A program made the translations under genes and the position numbers. 64,000 bases of DNA from Chloroflexota bacterium (GTDB taxonomy: Bacteria; Chloroflexota; UBA11872; VXOZ01): the NCBI GenBank assembly GCA_028874195.1, contig JAPPLM010000056.1, forward strand, positions 1 to 64,000, read 5' to 3'. Below the pieces are notes generated by a model. The model was not told the origin of the DNA. It searched no databases and saw only the letters and a program-made list of their open reading frames with translations. This document shows positions 33,191 through 41,759 of the stretch, piece by piece; position 1 is the first letter of the stretch, and each line of letters opens with the position of its first letter.

Positions 33191-33798
33191 GCGTCAAAGT
33201 GTATGTGGAAGGCGGAGGCAATAGTAAGTCGCTCAAGTCATATTGCCGTAGAGGCTTTAGTGAATTCGTTGCAAAGGCGGGGCTGGCTGGCAACATGCCT
33301 AGTATCGTGGCCTGCGGCAGTCGGAACGACGCATTCGACGACTTTAAGACCGCGCTCGCTATTGGAAGCGAAACCGCCCTGTTGCTAGTCGACGCAGAGG
33401 GGCCGGTAAGTGTGCCGGCAACCGCTGCAAAGCCTTGGCAGCATCTTAATGTCCGTGACAATTGGAATAGACCAAAGAATGCTGCCGACGACCAGTGCCA
33501 TCTCATGGTGCAAGTCATGGAATCGTGGTTCCTTGCCGACACCGCCACACTCAAGGATTACTTCCGCCAAGGGTTTCGAGAGGGATCACTACCACAGAAT
33601 CCAAATGTAGAGGAAATCTCCAAGCAAGACGTTGAGCGAGGACTAAAGCAGGCGACGCGTACTTCTAGCAAGGGCGAGTATTCCAAGGGAGGACATAGCT
33701 TCGAAATCTTGGCGGATTTGGATCCTGCAGAGATCCGGACTAGATCACAATATGCAGACCGCTTCCTCTCTACTCTTGAGCGTTTGTGCCAAACTTGA
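33187..33798 (+). CDS. DUF4276 (TOPRIM-like) partner of the AAA ATPase
   Basis: 203 residues with a TTG start overlapping the ATPase stop (TTGA). The N-terminal strand VKVYVEGGGNSKSLKSYCRR provides the acidic residue E8, and LLLVDAEGPV provides D69 and E71, the E...DxE pattern of TOPRIM-like folds. DQCHLMVQVMESWFLADTAT is the conserved DUF4276 motif. The basic C-terminus (SSKGEYSKGGHSFEILADLD) is also conserved in the family. Such proteins occur next to AAA ATPases in defence islands. A nuclease or effector role is inference. Confidence 0.85.
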   Translation: MSVKVYVEGGGNSKSLKSYCRRGFSEFVAKAGLAGNMPSIVACGSRNDAFDDFKTALAIGSETALLLVDAEGPVSVPATAAKPWQHLNVRDNWNRPKNAADDQCHLMVQVMESWFLADTATLKDYFRQGFREGSLPQNPNVEEISKQDVERGLKQATRTSSKGEYSKGGHSFEILADLDPAEIRTRSQYADRFLSTLERLCQT

Positions 33799-33876
33799 CC
33801 CCCCTTATCCTCTGCCAGCCTTCTCCCTCCCACTAAATGCAAGAACAGAATAGAGAGGGCTTGGCCTTGCCCTCCA

Positions 33877-34716
33877 CTATTCTGCCAACGGCGCGGCGGT
33901 GTCGGCGTCGGCGGTGATCAGGGCGTCCGGGTGTTCTTGCAGCAGGGTGGCAGGGTAGGCGTTGGAGACCTCGCCGAGAAGGGCGATGCGCAGTATGGCT
34001 TTCTGCCAGTCGCCGCCGTCGCAGTAGAGCCGGATGCGGCGGGATGCCAGGATGTCTTTCATGCCGATGGTTATCGCCATAGGCGGAAAGGTATGGAAAT
34101 TGCCTCCCACGCGGCGGATCGAGTTCATCACCATCGTTTCCGGCGCCAGCGGCAGGACGCGGGTGCGTGAGTTGCGGAATTCTTCCAGCGTCACCTGATA
34201 GAAGCGGCTGATTGGCGGTTCGTTGAAGGCCACATGGCCGTGGATGCCGATGCCGCCGTAACAAGAGTCGATGCCGCCGAGCGCGGCGATGGTCTCACTC
34301 ACCTCATCGATGCGCTCGATGCGCGGAAAGTAGACGTGGTCGTCGGGGATGCGCAGACCGGCATCGAGCCGCGCGAAGAACTCTCTGCGCATGTACCCCT
34401 CGAAACTCAGCGGATGGTCGAGCGGGATGGAGCGCCCTTCCCAGTCGCAGTACTCGTCCATGTTGAACGTCCACACGTTCCGCCACGAAATGCGTTCGCG
34501 ATTGCAGAGCTCGGCCAGCACGGGGAACTGCCCGATTGGTCCCACGGGCAAGATCAACCGCGTCGGCTCACCGGCGGCGTTGCGGGACTTGATCTCGTCG
34601 GCAATCTCGCGGGCAAACGCCGTATAGAGCGCGGCGCGGTCCGGCACGACGCGCAGCGCCGCCTTTGCCTGGCGTTGCAGGGTTTCCGTAGGAAGCTGCA
34701 TCCAGGTGTCAATCAT
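33877..34716 (-). CDS. nagB: Glucosamine-6-phosphate deaminase/isomerase-like protein
   Basis: About 279 residues from ATG 34716; an upstream GTG at 34743 is possible. Motifs of the NagB/6-phosphogluconolactonase superfamily: TRLILPVGPIGQFPVLAELC, VWTFNMDEYCD (catalytic Asp), and GGIGIHGHVAFNEPP, where NagB has GGIGxDGHIAFNEP. SRTRVLPLAPETMVMNSIR and MAITIGMKDILASRRIRLY are also typical. It would convert glucosamine-6-phosphate to fructose-6-phosphate and ammonia. The H-for-D change and long N-terminus leave some doubt about substrate. Confidence 0.85.
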   Translation of the reverse strand: MIDTWMQLPTETLQRQAKAALRVVPDRAALYTAFAREIADEIKSRNAAGEPTRLILPVGPIGQFPVLAELCNRERISWRNVWTFNMDEYCDWEGRSIPLDHPLSFEGYMRREFFARLDAGLRIPDDHVYFPRIERIDEVSETIAALGGIDSCYGGIGIHGHVAFNEPPISRFYQVTLEEFRNSRTRVLPLAPETMVMNSIRRVGGNFHTFPPMAITIGMKDILASRRIRLYCDGGDWQKAILRIALLGEVSNAYPATLLQEHPDALITADADTAAPLAE

Positions 34717-35304
34717 GGGACTAATTTCCCTGCCGCGAACCACTTAACTTAGTGTGAATTTCAAGCGCCAAGAGGTGTGCCGTCTAACCGAAACTTTCGA
34801 TCTCTGGCAATTGCGCTCATATCCCGAGCGCGCCTCTATCGCATTAGTCACCTAAGTCTGTTATCCTGTGGTGGGCAAACCGTCACAAAGACCCGTCCGC
34901 AGATCTTGAATGACAGGATGTGCGCAGAGTAGTGAGGTTTGCTGATCCCGTCGCGCTTGGGCGTTTCTATTTCATAAGGGATTATAGCGCATTGAGCAGT
35001 TCGCGCGTGCGCTTGTTAGTTCCGTGTCAATATGCCTGTCGCGTGACTCTGGATATATCGATACGTGCCAAAGCTAAGAGTGCTGTACACTGGTGTACTG
35101 ACGTGACTCGCTTGATCGCAGGATTCTCCCACGCAGAAGCCCGGCCACTGGTCAAGTACACAGGCTGCCCTCACTTTCGTACAATGAAGTTGTTGTACGG
35201 TCCTGTTTGGCAAGAGACGTAGTCGGCCACCAACATAGGCAAGGTAGCGCAGCCAGTTAGCGGTTAATAAGGGGGCGCTCCCGGTCTGCCGTGGAGTGGA
35301 ATGT
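34717..35304. other. Long intergenic region upstream of rodZ-like gene
   Basis: Almost 590 nt between divergent genes with no convincing gene, tRNA or repeat element. TATAGC near 34983 and the pentamer-rich 35085-35105 (GTACACTGGTGTAC, a near-palindrome) may be regulatory. Small ORFs have no domain. Confidence 0.45.
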
Positions 35305-36153
35305 ATGCAAGAGCTCCAGCGAATTGGAGAGACGCTACGCGTGGCGCGGTTGGCGAAAGGTGTCTCACTGGAGGAGGCTGCCGCAGCCACGCGCATCCGT
35401 CGCTCCGCATTGCAGGCATTGGAGTCCGACGATTTCGATGCGCTGCCCGCATCCGTCTACACCCGTGGGTTTCTGGTCAACTATGCCCGCTACCTGGGAC
35501 TGATTGCGGAAGAGATCGCTGAAGAATTCGACCGCCAGCAACGCGAGCGCGCCGAACCCTTGCAATCAGCGGCACAGGAAGAACCGGAGCAGCGGTTTTC
35601 TCTGTTCAGTTCCAAGTTCCTGTGGGCGTTTGTGCTCTTGATTGCGCTTGGCGTTATTATGAACTTCCTCTACCAGGAGTTCTTGTCAGCAGGCCCGGCG
35701 CCTGAGCCCACAGAAGTTGCGGAGGCTCCCACCAGCGCACCCACGCCGGTAGCCGAGACAACCCCGCTTCCCACTGCGACCCCTATTCCTACCCCTTCGC
35801 CGACGCCATTGCCGTCGCCAATACCCACGCCAATCACCGGCGTAAACGTCACCCTGCGGGCGACGACCCAGCAGGTCTGGCTGGGCGTGACGGTAGACGG
35901 AACGACCGTGTTCGCAGGCACTATCGGCCCCGAGACCAATCAAGGCACGGAACCGCTGTCGTGGTCCGCCGGGGAGAGCATATCCATTCTCTTCGGGCGC
36001 ACCGGTGGGGTCGAACTCATCCTAAACGAGCGCGAAATCGAATCATTGATAGAAAGCCGAGACCCGGTAACTTTCCAGGCGGTCAAAACAGACGCTGGAG
36101 AAATAGAAATCACCGTCAGCATACGTGGCACACCGGTCCCAAGTTCGCAATGA
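35305..36153 (+). CDS. rodZ: RodZ-like helix-turn-helix membrane protein
   Basis: About 282 residues from ATG 35305. The N-terminal HTH_25 domain (IGETLRVARLAKGVSLEEAA through ASVYTRGFLVNYARYLGL) is classic RodZ. One membrane helix follows (about 105-127, FLWAFVLLIALGVIMNFLYQ), then a Pro/Thr-rich linker (TPIPTPSPTPLPSPIPTP) and a C-terminal DUF4115-type beta domain (RATTQQVWLGVTVDGTTVFA; NEREIESLIESRDPVTF). RodZ links the MreB cytoskeleton to cell-wall growth. pgsA follows 530 nt later. Whether this paralogue works with MreB is inferred. Confidence 0.9.
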   Translation: MQELQRIGETLRVARLAKGVSLEEAAAATRIRRSALQALESDDFDALPASVYTRGFLVNYARYLGLIAEEIAEEFDRQQRERAEPLQSAAQEEPEQRFSLFSSKFLWAFVLLIALGVIMNFLYQEFLSAGPAPEPTEVAEAPTSAPTPVAETTPLPTATPIPTPSPTPLPSPIPTPITGVNVTLRATTQQVWLGVTVDGTTVFAGTIGPETNQGTEPLSWSAGESISILFGRTGGVELILNEREIESLIESRDPVTFQAVKTDAGEIEITVSIRGTPVPSSQ

Positions 36154-36684
36154 CAATTGCGCGGCAGCGCGCGCCTGCAGGTAGCGGCAGTCTGGCCGGG
36201 GTGTGAGCGGGAATGGGTAGGAGACGTATGCACCGCCAGGCATTCCCTATCCAAACTGGCGAGTGATTTTTCGTAAACCGCGGCTATCCGCGTTCAGCAC
36301 CCCCTATCTGCTCCGCGCGACGCCGGTATTGGTGTGCAGGTGGCGGATCGCTGTCCTCTCTTACCAGCGCCAAAGCCTGTGCCTTCACACAAGTGCCTCA
36401 AACCCAGTGTCCGGTCAACGGGAATAGACTACGTTGCGCTATTTCCCGTCGCAGATTCGCGCGAGTGCAGCACACTGAATGCAATAACCTGCTGAGCCGC
36501 TGGGCAAAGCTGGCGGGAACGGAACCGTTCAAGAGTTGGTGCGCCTGTGCTTGTCAGGCTGTGCAAGCGCCGGCCGCTGGCATCCGCTTGGGGTTGCCGC
36601 GCCGCTGTGATAGCGGTATCGTGAGAAGCCAGGATCAAGCAGCACGGCAGGCGGCACAGCGCTGTACCGTGAGAGGAATCCTTT
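36154..36684. other. Long intergenic gap between rodZ and pgsA
   Basis: About 530 nt in the middle of an otherwise same-strand cluster. I find no recognisable protein or tRNA. Dyads such as GCGGCTATCCGC (36281-36292) suggest structured RNA, but no known riboswitch motif was recognised. A ribosome-binding GAGAGGAAT precedes pgsA. Confidence 0.4.
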
Positions 36685-37275
36685 ATGCCGGTTGGCTATG
36701 CCACGCAGTTGACGCTGTTACGTATCGCGCTTGCGCCTCTCATCATGTATCTCGTCATTTGGGGCGAGGGCACGCCGCGCTGGTATTGGCTGGCAGCCGC
36801 ACTACTCGCGGTAGCGGCGGCAACGGACTGGCTTGACGGTTTCGTGGCCCGCCGCAGCGCGACGGTCACGGCGGTCGGGGCCTCGCTCGATCTCGTGGCG
36901 GATAAGGTGCTCGTCGTGGTCGTCTTGATCGCGCTCGTGCAAGTTGGGCTTCTACCCGGCTGGTGGGCGGCGGTAGTCATCAGCCGCGAGATGGCGGTGA
37001 CCGGCCTGCGCGCGCAAGCTGCCGAAAAAGACATTGCCATTCCGGCAGGCCGCGTGGGCAAGCTCAAGACCGGCGTAACGTTCATCGCGTTGGTCGTGTT
37101 GCTCGTCTGGCAAAGCATCGTGAGCGACATTCTCCTTGGCCTTGCCTTAATCCTCACGGTCTATTCCGGAGCGGAATACTTCTATAGCGGAATTCGCAAA
37201 ATTCGCGAGGCAGGCAGCGCCCCGCCCGCAAGTTCTGAAACACAGACGACTCATGAGGAGGTACGTGTGAAATGA
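36685..37275 (+). CDS. pgsA: CDP-diacylglycerol--glycerol-3-phosphate 3-phosphatidyltransferase
   Basis: 196 residues of the CDP-alcohol phosphatidyltransferase family. The diagnostic motif starts at D48 (DWLDGFVARR) and continues ATVTAVGASLDLVADKV, supplying the D-x2-D-G-x2-A-R-x-G-x3-D-x3-D ligands. Several membrane helices are present, and the length is normal. It makes phosphatidylglycerophosphate for phosphatidylglycerol synthesis. Its stop overlaps the ATG of the next gene (ATGA at 37272), so it is co-translated with a dehydrogenase. Confidence 0.93.
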   Translation: MPVGYATQLTLLRIALAPLIMYLVIWGEGTPRWYWLAAALLAVAAATDWLDGFVARRSATVTAVGASLDLVADKVLVVVVLIALVQVGLLPGWWAAVVISREMAVTGLRAQAAEKDIAIPAGRVGKLKTGVTFIALVVLLVWQSIVSDILLGLALILTVYSGAEYFYSGIRKIREAGSAPPASSETQTTHEEVRVK

Positions 37276-38162
37276 AAGTCGCCTTCATCGGTCTCGGCAC
37301 GATGGGCATGCACATGGCGGTCAACCTGCGCAAGGCGGGTCATGACGTCTATGCGTATAACCGTACGCGCAGCAAGGCGGAGGCGTTTGTCGCGTCCGGC
37401 GGCACGTTGGTGGAAAGCCCCCGGGAAGCGGCAGAGCGCGCCGACTTCGTGCTCTCCTGCGTTTCGATGCCGGAAGACGTAGAGGAAGTATTCTTAGGAG
37501 ACGCGGGCGCTATTCACGGTTCGCGTGCGGGACAGGTATTCGTAGACCACAGCACCATAGACCCAGCCACCGCCACACGTGTAGGCGCCGTGCTTGCCGA
37601 GCGGCAAGTACAGTTCATCGATGCCCCCATAAGTGGTGGCCCCATGGGAGCAGAGGCGGGAACGCTTGCCATCATGGCGGGAGGGGACGCGGACGCGTTC
37701 GCCAAAGCCGAGCCGCTCTTCCAGGCCATGGGCGAGAACATCTTTCACGTCGGCCCTCTCGGCGCCGGCTCTGTGGTTAAACTGCAAAACCAATTGCTCG
37801 TCGGCATCAATCTGGCCGGTATTGTGGAAGCAATGGTGCTGGGAGCCAAAAACGGCGTAGACCCCGAAACGTCCTATCAAGTGCTCGGTACCGCCATGGG
37901 CGATAGCCGCATGCTGCATCGCGCCATGCCCGATTTTATCCTGGAGCGCAACTTCGACCCGGCATTCGCGATCAAGCTTCTCGTAAAAGATCTGCGTCTC
38001 GCCACGCAGCTTGGGCAACAGGCGAGCGTACGCATGCTGCTCAGCAACCTTACGCAGCTAGTCTATGAAGAGGCAATCGCGCAGGGACTCGCCGACGAGG
38101 ACCAGACGGCGGTCGTTAAGCCTTTGGAGGAGCTTGCCAAGGTGGAGGTAGCCAAGGCGTGA
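37272..38162 (+). CDS. 3-hydroxyisobutyrate dehydrogenase-family oxidoreductase
   Basis: 296 residues of the beta-hydroxyacid dehydrogenase family. The nucleotide motif GLGTMG opens the protein (MKVAFIGLGTMGMHMAVNLR). The substrate-binding DAPISGGPMGAEAGTLAIM and the catalytic lysine K170 in GSVVKLQNQLLVGINL are intact. It oxidises a 3-hydroxyacid (hydroxyisobutyrate, tartronate semialdehyde or similar) with NAD(P). It overlaps both neighbours (pgsA by 4 nt, the next gene by 4 nt), so the three form a tight operon. Confidence 0.92.
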   Translation: MKVAFIGLGTMGMHMAVNLRKAGHDVYAYNRTRSKAEAFVASGGTLVESPREAAERADFVLSCVSMPEDVEEVFLGDAGAIHGSRAGQVFVDHSTIDPATATRVGAVLAERQVQFIDAPISGGPMGAEAGTLAIMAGGDADAFAKAEPLFQAMGENIFHVGPLGAGSVVKLQNQLLVGINLAGIVEAMVLGAKNGVDPETSYQVLGTAMGDSRMLHRAMPDFILERNFDPAFAIKLLVKDLRLATQLGQQASVRMLLSNLTQLVYEEAIAQGLADEDQTAVVKPLEELAKVEVAKA

Positions 38163-39271
38163 GCGCGCCGAGTACAGGCGCGAGCGCGCCCGGCAAGGGC
38201 GCGAAAGTACCGCACGCGTCGCCAACTGCCACGCAGCGTATTCCCGCACCACGCCTTGAGCAATTTGCGCGGGACGTACTTGTGCAGGCGGGCATCCCGG
38301 TGGAGCATGCGGCACAGTCGGCCCGTCACCTCGTGCTGTGCGACCTGCGCGGCGTTGAATCGCATGGTATAACCCGCCTCTCTGCCCTGGTGCAGCGTAT
38401 CCGCAACGGCGTCGTCAACGCCAACGCAAACATCCACGTGGAGCGCCAGCGCGCTGCCTCCGCGTTGGTCAATGGCGATAATGGGCTGGGCGTGCCGGTC
38501 AGCACGTATGCCACACAACTGGCCATTCGCCTCGCGCGGGAGCAGGGCATTGGCACGGTGGGCGTCCACAACAGCAACCACTTCGGCATGGCGGCCGATT
38601 ACGCCCTGCAGATGGCGGATACCGCGTGCCTCGGGATCGTGACGACGAATTCCAGTCCGGCCCTGGTGCCCTGGGGCGCGGCCAGGAAGTTCCTGGGCAC
38701 GAACCCCGTCTGCTTTGGCGCGCCGGCCCACGAATCGCCGCTTATCCTGGACATGGCGACGAGCGTCGTGGCTATGGGACACGTCGTCCTGGCGGAAAAG
38801 CGCGGAGAATCCATTCCAGACTCCTGGGCGGTCGGGCCCGACGGTTTGCCGACTACCGACCCTACACTGGCCAGGCAGGGAGGGGTGCGTCCGCTGGCAG
38901 ACTACAAAGGCTCCGGACTGGCGTTGATGGTGGAGGTCTTCACGTCGCTGCTCACCGGCGCGACCCTGGGCATACATGCCGCGGGCTTCTTTAGCGACAT
39001 GACCCGGCCCGCCGACGTTGCCCACCTCTTCATTGCCATCGACATTGCGGCATTCGTAGACCTCGAGTCTTTCAAGGAGCGCATGCAAACGCTCTTGACG
39101 GAAATGCGGGAGTTGCCCCTGGCGCCGGGATTCGACCGCGTCACCCTGCCCGGCGAAATCGAGCACGAGCGTACGCAAGAGCGGCTGGCGGCAGGTGTCC
39201 CACTTGACCCGGCCGTGCTCGCCGACCTTCAGCAACTCTCTGCGCAGACCGGCGTGGCCTTGGAAACATAA
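38159..39271 (+). CDS. Malate/L-lactate dehydrogenase-family oxidoreductase
   Basis: 370 residues with a GTG start overlapping the preceding stop (GTGA). Belongs to the Ldh_2 family (malate/L-sulfolactate/ureidoglycolate dehydrogenases), distinct from classical LDH. Motifs: CDLRGVESHGITRLSALVQR, the catalytic-region GTVGVHNSNHFGMAADYALQ, GTNPVCFGAPAHESPLILDM, ATSVVAMGHVVLAEKRGESI, and KGSGLALMVEVFTSLLTGA. It oxidises a 2-hydroxyacid with NAD(P). With the preceding HIBADH-like enzyme it may process a hydroxyacid; the link with pgsA is unexplained. Confidence 0.92.
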   Translation: MSAPSTGASAPGKGAKVPHASPTATQRIPAPRLEQFARDVLVQAGIPVEHAAQSARHLVLCDLRGVESHGITRLSALVQRIRNGVVNANANIHVERQRAASALVNGDNGLGVPVSTYATQLAIRLAREQGIGTVGVHNSNHFGMAADYALQMADTACLGIVTTNSSPALVPWGAARKFLGTNPVCFGAPAHESPLILDMATSVVAMGHVVLAEKRGESIPDSWAVGPDGLPTTDPTLARQGGVRPLADYKGSGLALMVEVFTSLLTGATLGIHAAGFFSDMTRPADVAHLFIAIDIAAFVDLESFKERMQTLLTEMRELPLAPGFDRVTLPGEIEHERTQERLAAGVPLDPAVLADLQQLSAQTGVALET

Positions 39272-39323
39272 GCGCTGCGCGGTCGTGACGCGGAATTGCC
39301 GGCAGCGGCCCACGGGCGGCACA

Positions 39324-39352
39324 GTAGCGCGGGGGCTTGTCCCCCGCTTGGG
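39324..39352 (+). repeat. Family A palindromic repeat
   Basis: Complete copy about 50 nt after the Ldh-family gene; likely ends that operon. Confidence 0.8.
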
Positions 39353-39410
39353 ACACATTAGCCGTAGCCCCCGTGCCCCGACACGGGAGGGGGTGCACGA
39401 GCGTGGAGGG

Positions 39411-39441
39411 GATGGATTCCCGCTTTCGCGGGAATGACGGA
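39411..39441 (+). repeat. Family B dRS3-like repeat
   Basis: GATGGATTCCCGCTTTCGCG then GGAATGACGGA. Identical over most of its length to 18094-18120; the same strand orientation as the copy at 18089. Confidence 0.8.
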
Positions 39442-39578
39442 CGAGGGCGCTGATTGGTCTGTCCATCAAGACAAGAGTGTTAGACCAATAGAGGCATTCG
39501 GTACATCTGCACAGCAGAGAGGGAATAGCCCTTGCAAAGCCAAACCAACATTGTCCGCAACCCCCCGGTCTGCGTGTA

Positions 39579-41393
39579 ATGGCACTCCCAGCCTTTGAAC
39601 GCCAGGTTCTCGTCGAACGCGCTTTCCGTGTCTTAGAGGAAGGCGCGAGCGCGATGAGTGTTGCGGCTCTTGCACAGGCCGCGATGCAAATGAACGGTGA
39701 ACTGCCTGCTCCCCTGCTGCGCCTCATCGAAGAGAAACTCGTTGCCGACGGCCGCTTCGTCCAGGATGCCGCCGGCAACTGGGGCTTGGCGCAGTGGCAG
39801 CAGAATACCGAAGACTCGCTCGCCACACAGGTTTTCGTGGTGCTCGACGTCGAAACCACCGGCGGCATAGCGGGACGCCACCGCATCATCGAGTTGGGCG
39901 CGGTGCGCATCTGCAACGGCGAGGAGATTGCTCACTTCAATTCCCTCGTCAATCCCGGGCAACGGGTAAGCAAGCGCATCTGGCAGCTCACCGGCATTAG
40001 CGACGACATGCTGTGCGATGCGCCGTCAGCCGGTCCGGTGCTCGATGAACTCTACGCCTTCATCGACCACGTACCGGTCGTGGGGCATAACGTCGCCGCC
40101 GATCTCAATTTCCTGCTGAGCGAGGCGCTTTGGACGAAGCGTCGTCCGCTGGCCAACCTCACCATCGACACGGTGCTCCTGAGCGCGCGGCTCTTCCCTG
40201 AGATCAAGCGGCCGAGCCTGGAACGTCTGGCGCGCTACTTTGGCCTGAACGATGCGCCTAAGCACCGCGCGCTCACCGATGCCCGCGTCACCGCCCAGTG
40301 CTTTGCGCGTCTCCTCGCTCAGGTTCCCGATGGGCACCGAGCGAGCATGCGGACGTTCGTGGACTGGATGGAAGACGGTCAAGGGCAGCGCCTGCCCGTC
40401 CGCCGCGCCGCGCTGCAGGCCCAGATTCGAGTCATTCCCGCGCTGCCTGGCGTCTATATCTTTCGGGATAGCGACGGGGCCGTGCTCTACGCGGGAAAGT
40501 CGAAATCGCTCCAGCGTCGCGTGCGCAGCCACCTTTCAAACCCCGACCGGCTCTTCGACGGCATGATTGAACGCCTTGACCGCATTGACTTCGAGATTAC
40601 GGGCTCCGAGTTCGAGGCGCTGCTGCGCGAAGCGCAGATCATCCAGGAGTTGCAACCTGTTTATAACGTGCAGCAGCAGTACCGCCCGCTACAGCCCTAC
40701 GTCCGCGTGTGGCGCAGCCAGCAGGCCGGCATAAAGGTGCGCACGAGCAGCCGGTTGCGGCCGGATGATGCGGCGTACTTTGGTCCTTACCGCAACCGGG
40801 CGGCCGCGGCTTGGAATGCGCGCGTGGCCCGCCGTCTCTTGGACGCCACAGCCGCTCTTTCGGCGCAAGATCAGGCGAACCTCGTCTTTCAGTTCCTATC
40901 CGAGGGGCCGGAAGCCGTCGTTGACCGGTGGCAGGACCGCGATTCTCCCGCTGCTGCCGGGGCGCTGCAAATCCTGCGCCGCCTCCGCGCCCACCACCGC
41001 CCGCTCTCAGGAGGGTTTGCCGGACACACCATCCTACTCATCTATCCGGCGGATCCGCCGGGCAAGGTGCATCTCTTCTTCGTGCGCAACGGCCAGATGC
41101 TGGGACGGGAAACCCTCGCGCCGGCAACGGAAGCAGTGCTGGAAGAAACGCTGCGCGGGCATTTTGCCCACTACCTCTCGTTGCCCGAAAGCGCGGCGTC
41201 TGCCGATACCATTCGCCACTTCATACTGCAGTGGGTCTATCAGCACCGCGACGATCCGGCCGTCATCCCTATCAATCCCGCCTGTGTGCAGGATGCCATG
41301 GCAGCAGCAAGCAAACGGCTGGAGCGCCTCGGCGTGGTGGAGCCTGTCACGATGGGTGGTTCAGCAACCGTGCAAGAAACGCTGCTTGGCTAG
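39579..41393 (+). CDS. DnaQ-like exonuclease fused to a UvrC-like GIY-YIG nuclease
   Basis: 604 residues. After a winged-helix-like N-terminus (1-75) comes a DEDDh exonuclease: D90 and E92 in LDVETTG, GHNVAADLNFL, and the histidine and aspartate of KHRALTDARVT. From about 285 a UvrC N-terminal nuclease domain begins with the GIY motif G291-V-Y in PGVYIFRDSDGAVLYAGKSK and RRVRSHLSNPDR. It continues with LLREAQIIQELQPVYNVQQQ, while the region after it does not resemble the UvrC C-terminus. The two-nuclease architecture is known mainly from actinobacteria. A DNA repair role is likely; the substrate is unknown. Confidence 0.9.
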   Translation: MALPAFERQVLVERAFRVLEEGASAMSVAALAQAAMQMNGELPAPLLRLIEEKLVADGRFVQDAAGNWGLAQWQQNTEDSLATQVFVVLDVETTGGIAGRHRIIELGAVRICNGEEIAHFNSLVNPGQRVSKRIWQLTGISDDMLCDAPSAGPVLDELYAFIDHVPVVGHNVAADLNFLLSEALWTKRRPLANLTIDTVLLSARLFPEIKRPSLERLARYFGLNDAPKHRALTDARVTAQCFARLLAQVPDGHRASMRTFVDWMEDGQGQRLPVRRAALQAQIRVIPALPGVYIFRDSDGAVLYAGKSKSLQRRVRSHLSNPDRLFDGMIERLDRIDFEITGSEFEALLREAQIIQELQPVYNVQQQYRPLQPYVRVWRSQQAGIKVRTSSRLRPDDAAYFGPYRNRAAAAWNARVARRLLDATAALSAQDQANLVFQFLSEGPEAVVDRWQDRDSPAAAGALQILRRLRAHHRPLSGGFAGHTILLIYPADPPGKVHLFFVRNGQMLGRETLAPATEAVLEETLRGHFAHYLSLPESAASADTIRHFILQWVYQHRDDPAVIPINPACVQDAMAAASKRLERLGVVEPVTMGGSATVQETLLG

Positions 41394-41759
41394 AGAAGCG
41401 TAGCGCGCCTCGCGTCCCCGTAGCGCAGGTTTGCAACCTGCGTCCGCCTGTCGCACGTTGTTCCTGTGATTGGGTGCTTCTCTTCACTGCCACAACGCTG
41501 GGGTTGCCCCTCACCCCGGTCTATACACCACCCCAGGGGGAGGGAGCAATGTGCCCCAATGAGCGTACCGCCTTGACCTTAATGCGACAGCATTGGGGCT
41601 TGCCCCCGCTCTGGACCCCGTGCACGCGGTGCGGAGAAGATGGATTCCGCACCCCCGCACCGGGGCGAGCTTGCGCGCAAAAGACAGCCCGGAGTGCATC
41701 GCGCCTGACACCGGTGCGCGTGCTGTCTCAGGAACCATCCTCAAGGCTAACCTGACGCC
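41394..41759. other. Intergenic repeat cluster
   Basis: About 365 nt of repeat remnants: palindrome CGCAGGTTTGCAACCTGCG (41424-41442), a family D element with CCTCACCCCGGTCTATAC (41509-41526), the composite TTAATGCGACAGCATTGGGG with CTTGCCCCCGCTCT (41579-41612), and an expanded dRS3-like element (41639-41690). The last is organised like the one at 26931. No gene seen. Confidence 0.6.

Larger units (their letters stand above)
39272..39578. other. Intergenic region with family A and B repeats
   Basis: About 305 nt. It carries a family A palindrome (39324-39352), a variant GCCGTAGCCCCCGTGCC dyad near 39361, and a full family B dRS3-like repeat (39411-39441) before the nuclease gene. No gene seen. 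Confidence 0.6.

Noticed and set aside
38063-39916. 617-residue minus-strand ORF
   Set aside because: Spans the Ldh-family gene, two intergenic repeats and the start of the nuclease gene. It includes repeat-derived RHSRESGNP; no family similarity.
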